A stretch of 38,748 nucleotides of DNA from an uncultured Bacteroidales bacterium (GTDB taxonomy: Bacteria; Bacteroidota; Bacteroidia; Bacteroidales; UBA932). The stretch is from contig CANBDZ010000009.1 of NCBI GenBank assembly GCA_947367375.1, positions 1 to 38,748 of the forward strand. Reading direction: 5' to 3'. The position numbers were made by a program, and so were the translations under genes. Positions within the stretch are counted from its first letter, which is position 1. The number at the start of each line of letters is the position of its first letter. The notes beneath the pieces were generated by a model. The model had not been told where the DNA came from and searched no databases. It saw nothing but the letters and a program-made list of their open reading frames with translations. This document shows, piece after piece, positions 31,056-38,748 of this stretch.

Positions 31056-32225
31056 ATGATGAAAACTTTAAACAAGGCTCCACATCGTTTCACAAATCTA
31101 AACGAATATGGCATTATATTCCTGTTCGCGCTTCTACATGCAGGTGTATCATTTATCGCACGCCTAGTCGGTTTCTACGAGCTTATCATTCTGACAATGC
31201 TGACAATTTACATGTCGTTGGTTCTGTCAATCTATATGAAGATGAATGCTCGGTTTGTCTTGATTACCGTAGTCATGATCAGCTTTGTGGGCATGTGGAT
31301 AGGAGAACCGATTGGTGTCATTGCAAGAAAATACATTTTCCCTCCGACACCGCTGAGACACTATATAGTCGGATCAATATGCAACTTTGTCACTACATGG
31401 ATCTTAGGCTTCATTCAGGTAGGACTTTCCTTGCTGTTCAAAAAGTCAAGGCTATACAAACCTTGGGACACAAAAGGATTTATATGGGCCATTATAGCCA
31501 TCATTATCGTACTGCTTGTACGTCTTTCGATGATAGATCCACTCTACTATCATAACAACGTGGCACTCAATATAGTGGTTACCTGCGCCAGCAGCATGGT
31601 AGTAATACTCATCATGACTTGGGAACTTATGATTTCCATGCAAAATGAGATGGCTGAAAAGAGAAAACACAATGAAGCCAAGTACAGTTACGAAAGATTG
31701 AAACGCCAGATAAATCCACATTTTCTATTCAATTGTATGAATTCATTAGTCGGAATAGTTGAAAGCAATAACAACGAAAAAGCGATACAGTTCATACACA
31801 AACTGTCAAACATATACAGATATCTTACTGACAACGAGCAGGAAAGCATCGTGCCTTTAAATGAAGAAATCAAACTGGTAGAGCAGTATACAGACCTGAT
31901 GAAAATGCGTTTTCCTGAAGGTCTGGAGGTGCATATAGACCTCATACCAGGAAAAAGATATATAATACCATACTCATTGCAATTGCTGGTGGAAAATGCA
32001 ATTAAACATAATGTGATATCTTCAGAAGAGCCATTGATGGTACATATCTCCATAAACGATGATTACATCCAGGTAAGGAACAACCGTAATATAAAGCAGA
32101 CATCCATACCTTCAAGCGGTAACGGACAGCGCTATATACGCAAGCGCTACATGGACGAAACCGGGAAGGATATAATCATAACAGAAAACTCAGAAGAATA
32201 TACTGTAAAACTTCCTCTTATATGA
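31056..32225 (+). CDS. LytS/YehU-type sensor histidine kinase
   Basis: This 389-residue protein has about six hydrophobic helices in the first 190 residues, then the His_kinase domain with LKRQINPHFLFNCMNSLV; the phospho-accepting histidine is residue 222. The N box LVENAIKHN is normal. The later glycine box is altered: SSGNGQRYIRKRYMDETGK stands where GxGLxNIRxRL is usual. The stop overlaps the next gene (regulator) by 4 nt. The gene is richer in A and T and in ATA codons than the envelope operon before it, which may indicate separate ancestry. The signal sensed is unknown; no periplasmic domain of size is present. Confidence 0.9.
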   Translation: MMKTLNKAPHRFTNLNEYGIIFLFALLHAGVSFIARLVGFYELIILTMLTIYMSLVLSIYMKMNARFVLITVVMISFVGMWIGEPIGVIARKYIFPPTPLRHYIVGSICNFVTTWILGFIQVGLSLLFKKSRLYKPWDTKGFIWAIIAIIIVLLVRLSMIDPLYYHNNVALNIVVTCASSMVVILIMTWELMISMQNEMAEKRKHNEAKYSYERLKRQINPHFLFNCMNSLVGIVESNNNEKAIQFIHKLSNIYRYLTDNEQESIVPLNEEIKLVEQYTDLMKMRFPEGLEVHIDLIPGKRYIIPYSLQLLVENAIKHNVISSEEPLMVHISINDDYIQVRNNRNIKQTSIPSSGNGQRYIRKRYMDETGKDIIITENSEEYTVKLPLI

Positions 32226-32986
32226 AAGTGCTTATTATAGAAGACGAGACACTTGCAGAACAGACATTATGTAGAGCTTTGGAACGCAATTTCGTGGATA
32301 TGGAAGTGATTGGCGTAACAAGGTCTGTAAAGTCTTCCGTGGAGTGGATCCGTCATCATATCCATGAAACTGACATTGTCTTCATGGATATCGAACTGGA
32401 GGACGGATGCAGTTTTATGATATTGGAACAGACTCAAATACCTGTTCCGATAATCATAACCACCGCATACAGCAAATATGGCATAAAGGCATTTGAAGTC
32501 GGTAGCGTTGACTATCTGATGAAGCCTATTACTGATGATGCGTTACTTCGTGCAGTAAACAGGGCATGTAGAGTTCAGAAGACAACAAACAACAGCAGTC
32601 TGCTAGCTATGCTGAAGGAATTCATGGAGAACAGAAACGATGACGACATATATAAGAAGCGCTTCTTACTGCACTCCGGCGAGCATATAATACCTATAGA
32701 GATAAAGGATATAGCTTATTTCTATATGCAAGGGAAAAGCATATATCTAGTCAAAGTAAACGGTCAGCGACACTTCATCAGCAATGGGGAGGAAACTATT
32801 ATTGACGAGCTGAATACTTCTGAATTCTTTCGTATATCACGTAACTACATTGTCTCCATATATGCAATAGAGAGCATAGAACGTCTGAAAGGCAGCAGAC
32901 TTAAAATAACATTGAATCCACCTCCTGACGGAGAGGTCACTGTCACACGTGCACATGTCCAGGATTTTTTAGAATGGATATCATAA
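32222..32986 (+). CDS. LytTR-family response regulator
   Basis: This 254-residue protein has a receiver domain (1-120) with acidic residues Glu7/Asp8, phospho-acceptor Asp56 (VFMDIELED) and Lys101 (LMKPI). The LytTR DNA-binding domain (about 148-253) contains FFRISRNYIVSIYAIESI. Its start overlaps the kinase stop by 4 nt, a clear kinase-regulator pair. The alkaline phosphatase gene follows 13 nt after, so it is probably in the same transcript, and the phosphatase or the nearby susCD genes may be its targets. Confidence 0.92.
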   Translation: MKVLIIEDETLAEQTLCRALERNFVDMEVIGVTRSVKSSVEWIRHHIHETDIVFMDIELEDGCSFMILEQTQIPVPIIITTAYSKYGIKAFEVGSVDYLMKPITDDALLRAVNRACRVQKTTNNSSLLAMLKEFMENRNDDDIYKKRFLLHSGEHIIPIEIKDIAYFYMQGKSIYLVKVNGQRHFISNGEETIIDELNTSEFFRISRNYIVSIYAIESIERLKGSRLKITLNPPPDGEVTVTRAHVQDFLEWIS

Positions 32987-32999
32987 AAATCAACATAAA

Positions 33000-34415
33000 A
33001 TGAAACGTTTTTTCAATTTCCTTATTTGCATTGTCTTGTTTTTGGCAATGCCGGTAACTTCTCTTTGCCAAAATGACCTGGCAAAGATCAAATACGTCTT
33101 TTACATTATCGGTGACGGAATGGGCATTAATCATGTTTTAGGAACAGAGCAGTACAACATCGGTACAGAATCTGGTCCTGAAATAGTGAACTTCTTGCAC
33201 TTTCCTGTCCGCACCATCATCACTACGGAATCTGCTACATCTCTTGTCACAGACTCCGCTGCCAGTGGCACTGCTCTCGCTTCAGGAGTTAAAACATATG
33301 AGGGAGCTATTGGAGTAGGCGAAGACGGGTTACCTGTCCCTGCACTTACTGAATTGGCCAAGGCCAGCGGCAAGGGTACAGGAGTAATAACCAGCGTTGG
33401 CATCAACCATGCTACGCCCGGCAGTTTCTTAGCACACTCAAAGAGTCGCGGCAATTACGAAGAAATTGCTCTTGACTATATAGCCTCTCCTGTAGATTTC
33501 GCTGCAGGCGCAGGCTTCATAACAGAAAGGAAAAGCGGACATAACGCATCTTATTTTGAGCAAAAAGCAACAGACGCGGGAATCAAGGTTTATCACGGCA
33601 AAAGAGAATGGAGCAGCATGTCTGCATCAGACGAGTACGTACTATGTCTGAGCGGAAAGGCTGAAGCAGAACTGCCGTATGCCATTGACCGCATGGAGGA
33701 TGACACCACTTTGCCTGAATTTGTAAGCGCAGGAATTTCATATCTCGAATCCAGGTTTGCAGAGAATGGTTTCTTCATGATGGTTGAAGGCGGAAAAATA
33801 GACTATGCGGGACACGCCGATGACGGTGCCACATGTTTCCAGGAAATAAATGACTTAGCCGTAGCGACAGACCACATATTGGATTTCTATGAGCGTTATC
33901 CTGAAGAGACTCTGATAGTAGTAACCGCTGACCATGAGACAGGAGGTCTGATGCTTGGTGCGGGACTATACGAGATGCATCCTGACAGGATGAAGGCTCA
34001 GAAGATGTCAGCCAATGCACTTACAAGACTGTTCAACACAACTTTCTCTAAGGGAAAGAAACCAGTATGGGAAGATGCCAAAGAATTCCTTCGCGATCAT
34101 CTTGGACTTTGGGAAGATGTAGATGTAGACAAAAAAACAGAAAAGGAACTTAAGGAGATCTTCGACAGAAACTACGGCTCTTCTGATGCCAAGGAAGAGA
34201 GTGTCGTGAATCTATATTCTTCAAACTCTCTTTTCATTCAGCGTGCAATCGGATACCTTAACAATACTGCCGGTTATTACTGGAGCTACACATCACATTC
34301 CGGTTCTCCCGTTGGTCTCTTTGCCAAAGGGCAAGGAGCAGAAAAGTTCATTTCCGCACGAGACAATACGGACATCGCTCCGATAATTTCCGAGTTAGCC
34401 GGATACGAAAAATAA
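33000..34415 (+). CDS. secreted alkaline phosphatase
   Basis: This 471-residue protein has a signal peptide (1-22). The alkaline phosphatase core is visible: the first metal-binding block YIIGDGMG (Asp39), the catalytic serine in TDSAASGTALASG (Ser86), and later EGGKIDYAGHADD and VTADHETGGL with the zinc-binding residues. It removes phosphate from monoesters, most likely in the periplasm. It lies after a LytS/LytTR pair; phosphate-controlled genes usually depend on PhoR/PhoB, so control by a LytTR system would be unusual but is not shown. A bidirectional terminator follows. Confidence 0.92.
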   Translation: MKRFFNFLICIVLFLAMPVTSLCQNDLAKIKYVFYIIGDGMGINHVLGTEQYNIGTESGPEIVNFLHFPVRTIITTESATSLVTDSAASGTALASGVKTYEGAIGVGEDGLPVPALTELAKASGKGTGVITSVGINHATPGSFLAHSKSRGNYEEIALDYIASPVDFAAGAGFITERKSGHNASYFEQKATDAGIKVYHGKREWSSMSASDEYVLCLSGKAEAELPYAIDRMEDDTTLPEFVSAGISYLESRFAENGFFMMVEGGKIDYAGHADDGATCFQEINDLAVATDHILDFYERYPEETLIVVTADHETGGLMLGAGLYEMHPDRMKAQKMSANALTRLFNTTFSKGKKPVWEDAKEFLRDHLGLWEDVDVDKKTEKELKEIFDRNYGSSDAKEESVVNLYSSNSLFIQRAIGYLNNTAGYYWSYTSHSGSPVGLFAKGQGAEKFISARDNTDIAPIISELAGYEK

Positions 34416-34433
34416 GTACAGGCAGATTTATCA

Positions 34434-34475
34434 TAAAAACGGGGAGTCACGTAAGTGTGACTCCCCGCTGTTTAT
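34434..34475. terminator. bidirectional intrinsic terminator between phosphatase and susD
   Basis: A perfect 11-bp GC-rich stem, cggggagtcac (34440-34450) with gtgactccccg (34457-34467), has a 6-nt loop. Ts follow on the plus strand (ctgtttatatt), and AAAAA at 34435-34439 gives a T-run on the minus strand, so both convergent transcripts can end here. Confidence 0.88.
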
Positions 34476-34489
34476 ATTAAATCTGACGC

Positions 34490-36241
34490 TTATTCAACGA
34501 AGTTTGGATTCTGTTTCAGATTAGGATTGTAACGGATGTCATCCTGAGGAATAGCGAAAAGATTGTACTTGTCATCTACATCTGCCTTTCCATAATAGTT
34601 TCCGATCTGGTTAGGCATATATCCCTTGAAATCCCATGAGTAGTTGTTTGTGTAGCAGTCGAAGCGGATGAGGTCTGAACGACGCCAGTTCTCACTCCAA
34701 AGTTCACGCGAACGCTCATCAAGGAGCCAAGAATAAGTCAACTCACCAAGGGTGATGTCACCGTCCGCATTATACTTGTCGGCCTGATGATACTTACCTG
34801 AGCAGTATGCGCGCTGACGTACTTCATTCACATATCCAAGTGCCTCATTATCTGCAGTTCCATTGTTTGCACGCATAATTGCCTCAGCTGCCATAAGGTA
34901 TACGTCAGCAAGACGCATTACAGGGAAACCTACGTTAGAGTACTTGCTAGGCTCTCGTACGACACGGTCCTTCTTAACGTTTCTCCACTTTGTGTAAAGA
35001 GCACCATAAGGAGCACTACCCTTAACTTTTGCATTGGTAGGGTCAGCTTCTTCATAGAGTTCCTTTACAAGACTCGCATTTTTACCGTCAATCTTGCCTT
35101 CTGTTTCAGGTCCTACAAAGAAGAGTGCTCTGTGGTCCTTCTTCTTGTCACCCCAGCTGTCATCATAGTGGAAATCGCGATCCTCCTCAGCAAATTTCTC
35201 CACGAAAGTCTGGCGGAGACAATGGTTTCCTCCCCACTGCTCGGTGATTCCAAAATCCAGTCCGGTATCAGATGCGATCATTGACGAATGGAGGTTTGCC
35301 TTGATGATGTAATTAGTTCCACCTGATCCGTTTGCGTGGTCTGTATCTACTGCAAGTCCCCAGATAATCTCACGTGAAGTATTGTTGTCAGCAAGGAAGT
35401 TCTCTATATAGTTTGGAGAGAGGCTGAAATCATTGCCGTTGATGATCTTCTTGCAATAAGCCAGAGCTTTATCGTAATCTGTTGTTGTGCCAGCGTAAAT
35501 ATGGCAGCTGAGATATACCCTCGCAAGAAGGAACCATGCCGACGCCTGGTTAGCACGACCCCAGATTCTTGCAGAAGCCGGCATAAGGTCATTCTGGATC
35601 TCCTCAAGTTCATTCACTACGTAATCGTAAATCTGCGCACGTGTATACTGAACAGGATATGTTCCGTTAGGAACATTATGATCTACGAAACCTACGTCAC
35701 CGAAGTTGTCCATAAGGATGTAGTACATGTAGGCACGGATAAAACGAGCCTCCGCTCTCCAATATCCAACCTCATCCTTACATTTATCCCATACTCCATT
35801 TGCCTTAAGCTCGCTTTCTTCAGTACGACGAAGAAGTTCATTGGCATATGTAATGATAAGATAGCAGCGGTAATACACCCATGCAGGGAACTGTGTACCC
35901 GCATTCCAGCTCATCTCTGTTGCCAAACGAAGACCATAGCCTGATCCAGAGCGGTTGTACATTTCATCTGATGTTGCCTCCTGTGACCAATAGAGTGCAC
36001 GAAGGAAGGTCGAACGACCGGCATCCCAGCCTGAAAGGTCGTCTCCACCGTGGCCACTGCCTTGAGTTTCGCATACCATTGCCTGGTAACACTTGAGAAA
36101 AAATCCATGGTATCCTTCATATGTTGAGAACACCTCTTTCTCTGAAAGTGCCGAATCTGACTCTGGAAACAGGTCAAGATTCTCGCAGGAAACACAAAGG
36201 AACAGGGCTACGGAAAAAATAGCTGATAATATCTTTTTCAT
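34490..36241 (-). CDS. SusD/RagB-family nutrient-binding outer-membrane lipoprotein
   Basis: This 583-residue protein has a lipoprotein signal (CVSCENL, Cys19). It matches SusD features in order: an N-terminal SusD-like helical domain with FLKCYQAMVC and YRCYLIITYANELLRR, ARFIRAYMYYILMDNFGDV, and the C-terminal RagB block FPVMRLADVYLMAAEAIMRANN, LDERSRELWSENWRRSDLIRF and IPQDDIRYNPNLKQNPN. SusD caps the SusC transporter at the cell surface and holds a glycan or other ligand. No glycoside hydrolase follows in the window, so the substrate is unknown. It begins 13 nt after susC. Confidence 0.94.
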   Translation of the reverse strand: MKKILSAIFSVALFLCVSCENLDLFPESDSALSEKEVFSTYEGYHGFFLKCYQAMVCETQGSGHGGDDLSGWDAGRSTFLRALYWSQEATSDEMYNRSGSGYGLRLATEMSWNAGTQFPAWVYYRCYLIITYANELLRRTEESELKANGVWDKCKDEVGYWRAEARFIRAYMYYILMDNFGDVGFVDHNVPNGTYPVQYTRAQIYDYVVNELEEIQNDLMPASARIWGRANQASAWFLLARVYLSCHIYAGTTTDYDKALAYCKKIINGNDFSLSPNYIENFLADNNTSREIIWGLAVDTDHANGSGGTNYIIKANLHSSMIASDTGLDFGITEQWGGNHCLRQTFVEKFAEEDRDFHYDDSWGDKKKDHRALFFVGPETEGKIDGKNASLVKELYEEADPTNAKVKGSAPYGALYTKWRNVKKDRVVREPSKYSNVGFPVMRLADVYLMAAEAIMRANNGTADNEALGYVNEVRQRAYCSGKYHQADKYNADGDITLGELTYSWLLDERSRELWSENWRRSDLIRFDCYTNNYSWDFKGYMPNQIGNYYGKADVDDKYNLFAIPQDDIRYNPNLKQNPNFVE

Positions 36242-36254
36242 GGCGTTTGTTCAT

Positions 36255-38671
36255 TTAAAATTCAACTGAAAGGGAAATCATTGCAATGCGAGGACGAGGA
36301 GTGCTTGATGAATCGATTCCATCAAATACCTCCGGATCCAGACCTGGATACTTGGTAATTGTGAATACATTCTGTATACCGGCTGCTATACGCAGGCTGT
36401 TGAATGCACGGTTCTTACTGAATGTATATCCTACTACGACATTATCCAGCTTGAAGTAGTCTCCACGATAGAGCCAGTAGTCAGACTCATAGTGCTCTGA
36501 AGACCAATCAGGAATCACACCTTTGTATGTATTTGTAGGATAATTGTTGTACTGGCTATAGTAAGAGTTGTTGCAACCTCCGTACATTGTCTGCCAGAAC
36601 ACATACTGACCAAAACCATAATGGGCATTGATACCGAAGTCCCAGTTCTTATACTTGAGAGATGAGCTGAGACCGCCATAGAAAGGAACCTGTCCACTAC
36701 GGTCCTTGCCCTTCATCCAACGGGCCTTATCAGGAGTTGTGTCGGTAATAAATTCCTCAGACTCAGGATTTGACGGATCGTAATCAGGATTATACCACTT
36801 CTCGAGTGCATTTCCATTCTCGTCATACACCTGCTTTGCAAGGAAGAATGTGTTAGGCTTGTGACCAACCATATGAGCACGCATGTATCGGCTTGAGTTT
36901 CCAATTGTGATATAGGCATTTGGATCCTCATAAGTTGTAAGTGACTCAATACGTGCATCATTCCATGCAAAGTTTGCATTGATTGTCCAATAAGTGTCCT
37001 TTGTACGGATAGGTACTACACTGAGTGCAACTTCAAGTCCCCTGCTGGACATTTGACCGATATTCTGATCAAGAGAGTTCGAGAAGTTAGAACCCGCAGG
37101 AATCATCACAGAGTTCATGAGAAGATTGTCAGTCCAACGGTAATAGTACTCTACGCTACCTCCAAAGCGATTGCCAAAGAGGCCAAAGTCGAGACCTATA
37201 TTCTTTGTAGTTGTAACCTCCCACTGGATTGAACGGTCAAACGCTGTCGGACGGTAAACGTTATACCAGGTGTCTCCATCCAAGTATGAATGGTTTTCGT
37301 CAGAAACATAGTAGCTTGCCTGGTATGCATAGCGTGTTCCGATATCCTGCTGACCGGTGAGACCGTAACTAGCACGAAGCTTAAGCTCATCTACAAATCC
37401 AAGGTTGCGGATGAATGGTTCCTGATCGAGTTTCCACGCTAATGCTGCTGAAGGGAAGTATCCCCATCGTGCTTCAGGAGCAAAACGTGATGAAGCGTCA
37501 GCACGCATGGTAAATGTAGCCAGATAGCGGTTGTTGAACATATAGTTCAGACGACCGAACCATGAAGAGAGACGAAGTTCCGACTGATTAGTTGACTCGA
37601 GACTGTTCTCGACTGCATCACCATCATTGTAATACTGAACAGAATTGTATGATTCGCCATAATCACGCTCATAAGAATGTCCCATTGTTGCATCTACAGA
37701 ATGCTTACCTGCAAATATATGCTTGTAATTCAAATAATAGTCGATGTTATAGTGGAAACTTTCCGATGTGCTGTAAGAGTTCTTTCCTTGTCCGCCTTTA
37801 CCAATAGCAGTCATCGCAGATGACCATGTGCCAGGAGTATTGTCTCTTCCCAACTTCTTGTTGTATGAATCGTACATGTGTCCGTTGAATGACACTGTCG
37901 CTGTCAGATCTTCGAAACCATGTACCTTGTAATTAGCGGAAAGATTCGTAGAGATTCTGTTGTTCTCATTGAATCCTAATCCAGGATACAACGCTTCAGC
38001 AACAACATTGCTTGTTGAAATAGGGTTGTTACCAGTAGCATCTGCTCCGTACATATCGAAACCGAATGCTTTCTGGTCGTACTTCACTCCATTTACAGTT
38101 ACAGAACCATAGTCTGCATATATAGGACGGGTAGGGTCAGTAAGAGCTGCATCTACGATCGAGCCGCCGCTTTCAGGAGAGTACTTATAAGTATCTCTAA
38201 GTCCAAAATCAAATACAAGATGATTGTCAAGGAAGGAAGGAGTAAGGTTAACAGACGCCGTTACTATCTGCTGTGAATCACCTATAACTACGCCTTTGTT
38301 GTCCTGGAAACCGACAGAAATACGATAAGGAACATGAGGCAAGGCACCTGCAAGAGACAGAGTGTGCTTGTGATTGAGAGCAGTCTGCGAAATTGCCTTC
38401 TGCCAGTCGCTATTTGCATCTCCAAGAAGAGCCTCATCCCATCCGCGGCGGATATATTCCTCACGGAATTCATCAGCATCGTACACTTCAAGGCGCTGAT
38501 AATCGTAATTGACTGAATAGTCTCCACGATAGCTTACTTTTGGAGCAATCACTCCATTGCCGTTTGTACGAGGTCCCTTCTTTGTTGTAATGATGATGAC
38601 ACCGTTTGCTCCTCTTGCACCATAGATTGCTGCAGAAGATGCATCCTTAAGCACGCTGATAGACTCTATAT
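36255..38671 (-). CDS. SusC/RagA-family TonB-linked outer-membrane transporter, 5' end missing
   Basis: At least 800 residues of the transporter are present, ending in the outer-membrane signature SLSVEF. The first visible residues, IESISVLKDASSAAIYGARGANGVIIITTKKG, are the conserved SusC plug motif, which normally lies about 200 residues from the start. The signal peptide, carboxypeptidase-like domain and part of the plug are therefore missing. The frame is open up to 38671, where adapter sequence begins. Barrel strands follow through to the end. With SusD it forms a SusCD pump that takes up bound oligomers using TonB. Confidence 0.93.
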
Positions 38672-38748
38672 CTGTCTCTTATACACATCTCCGAGCCCAC
38701 GAGACCCTAAGACATCTCGTATGCCGTCTTCTGCTTGAACAGGGGGGG
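38672..38748. other. Illumina Nextera adapter read-through (not genomic)
   Basis: The last bases begin with the Nextera transposase sequence CTGTCTCTTATACACATCT (38672-38690), then ccgagcccacgagac (38691-38705), an 8-nt index cctaagac (38706-38713), the flow-cell end atctcgtatgccgtcttctg (38714-38733, continuing cttg), and a final run of G (38742-38748) as produced by two-colour instruments. The true sequence stops at about 38671. Confidence 0.98.

Noticed and set aside
31007..31555. 182-residue open frame overlapping the second histidine kinase
   Set aside because: It is a +1 shadow of the kinase gene, rich in His, Cys and Arg, without a domain.
1..38671. CRISPR array, tRNA, rRNA, insertion sequence, integrase
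   Set aside because: No regularly spaced repeats, no tRNA T-loop signatures, and no transposase or integrase motifs were seen by reading; a tool search could still find a divergent case.
34490..38671. complete polysaccharide utilisation locus
   Set aside because: Only susC and susD are present; no glycoside hydrolase, lyase or sulfatase is in the window, so the substrate class cannot be claimed.

Overview
The window looks like a fragment of a Bacteroidales (Bacteroidota) chromosome, most likely from a gut-type commensal assembled from a shotgun library. The signs are a SusC/SusD pair, DUF4270/DUF4294/DUF3098 proteins, an ECF sigma factor followed by an anti-sigma/beta-barrel protein, LytS/LytTR two-component pairs next to outer-membrane proteins, and several promoters of the Bacteroidota type (TTTG, about 19 nt, TAnnTTTG). 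I cannot name the genus. The last ~77 bases are Illumina Nextera adapter plus a G run, so real sequence ends near 38671.

Layout. 1-352: no protein gene that I believe, but a good promoter followed by about 220 nt that folds back on itself, a candidate structured RNA (6S-like or a leader), then a phosphopantetheinyl transferase (353-988). 1048-5084 (minus): TPR lipoprotein, EnvC-type amidase activator with a degenerate active site, and an NAD-dependent epimerase-like protein. 5235-6969: ECF sigma factor and a membrane-spanning anti-sigma-like protein with a C-terminal beta-barrel. 7028-11200: CstA-type transporter, an ORF6N-domain protein carrying a 33-bp perfect palindrome inside its gene, ComM/YifB and TsaE. 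11192-16581 (minus): lipoprotein of unknown function, TonB-receptor-like beta-barrel, LytS kinase and LytTR regulator.

16699-21106 (minus) is a Fe-S assembly operon sufB-pnuC-sufC-sufD-ispE, with an unusual PnuC vitamin transporter inside it and a half-length SufD. It starts from a clear promoter at about 21190 and ends in an intrinsic terminator at 16609-16647. Next come a MORN/TonB-C protein (21220-22071), the anaerobic ribonucleotide reductase pair nrdD-nrdG (minus), and a DUF4294 protein (plus). An envelope operon follows, ftsX-DUF3098-uppP-lpxH (minus, 28307-25620). Divergent from it are a half-length GT5 (glycogen-synthase-like) protein and a DUF4270 lipoprotein.

31056-34415 (plus) is a second LytS/LytTR pair followed by a secreted alkaline phosphatase. 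It converges on a susD-susC pair (minus) across a strong bidirectional terminator. SusC is cut by the end of the sequence. No tRNA, rRNA, CRISPR array, transposase or integrase was found. The most unusual items are the structured RNA at 113-338, the palindrome inside the ORF6N gene, and the short SufD/PnuC arrangement of the suf operon; none of them by itself proves a new system.
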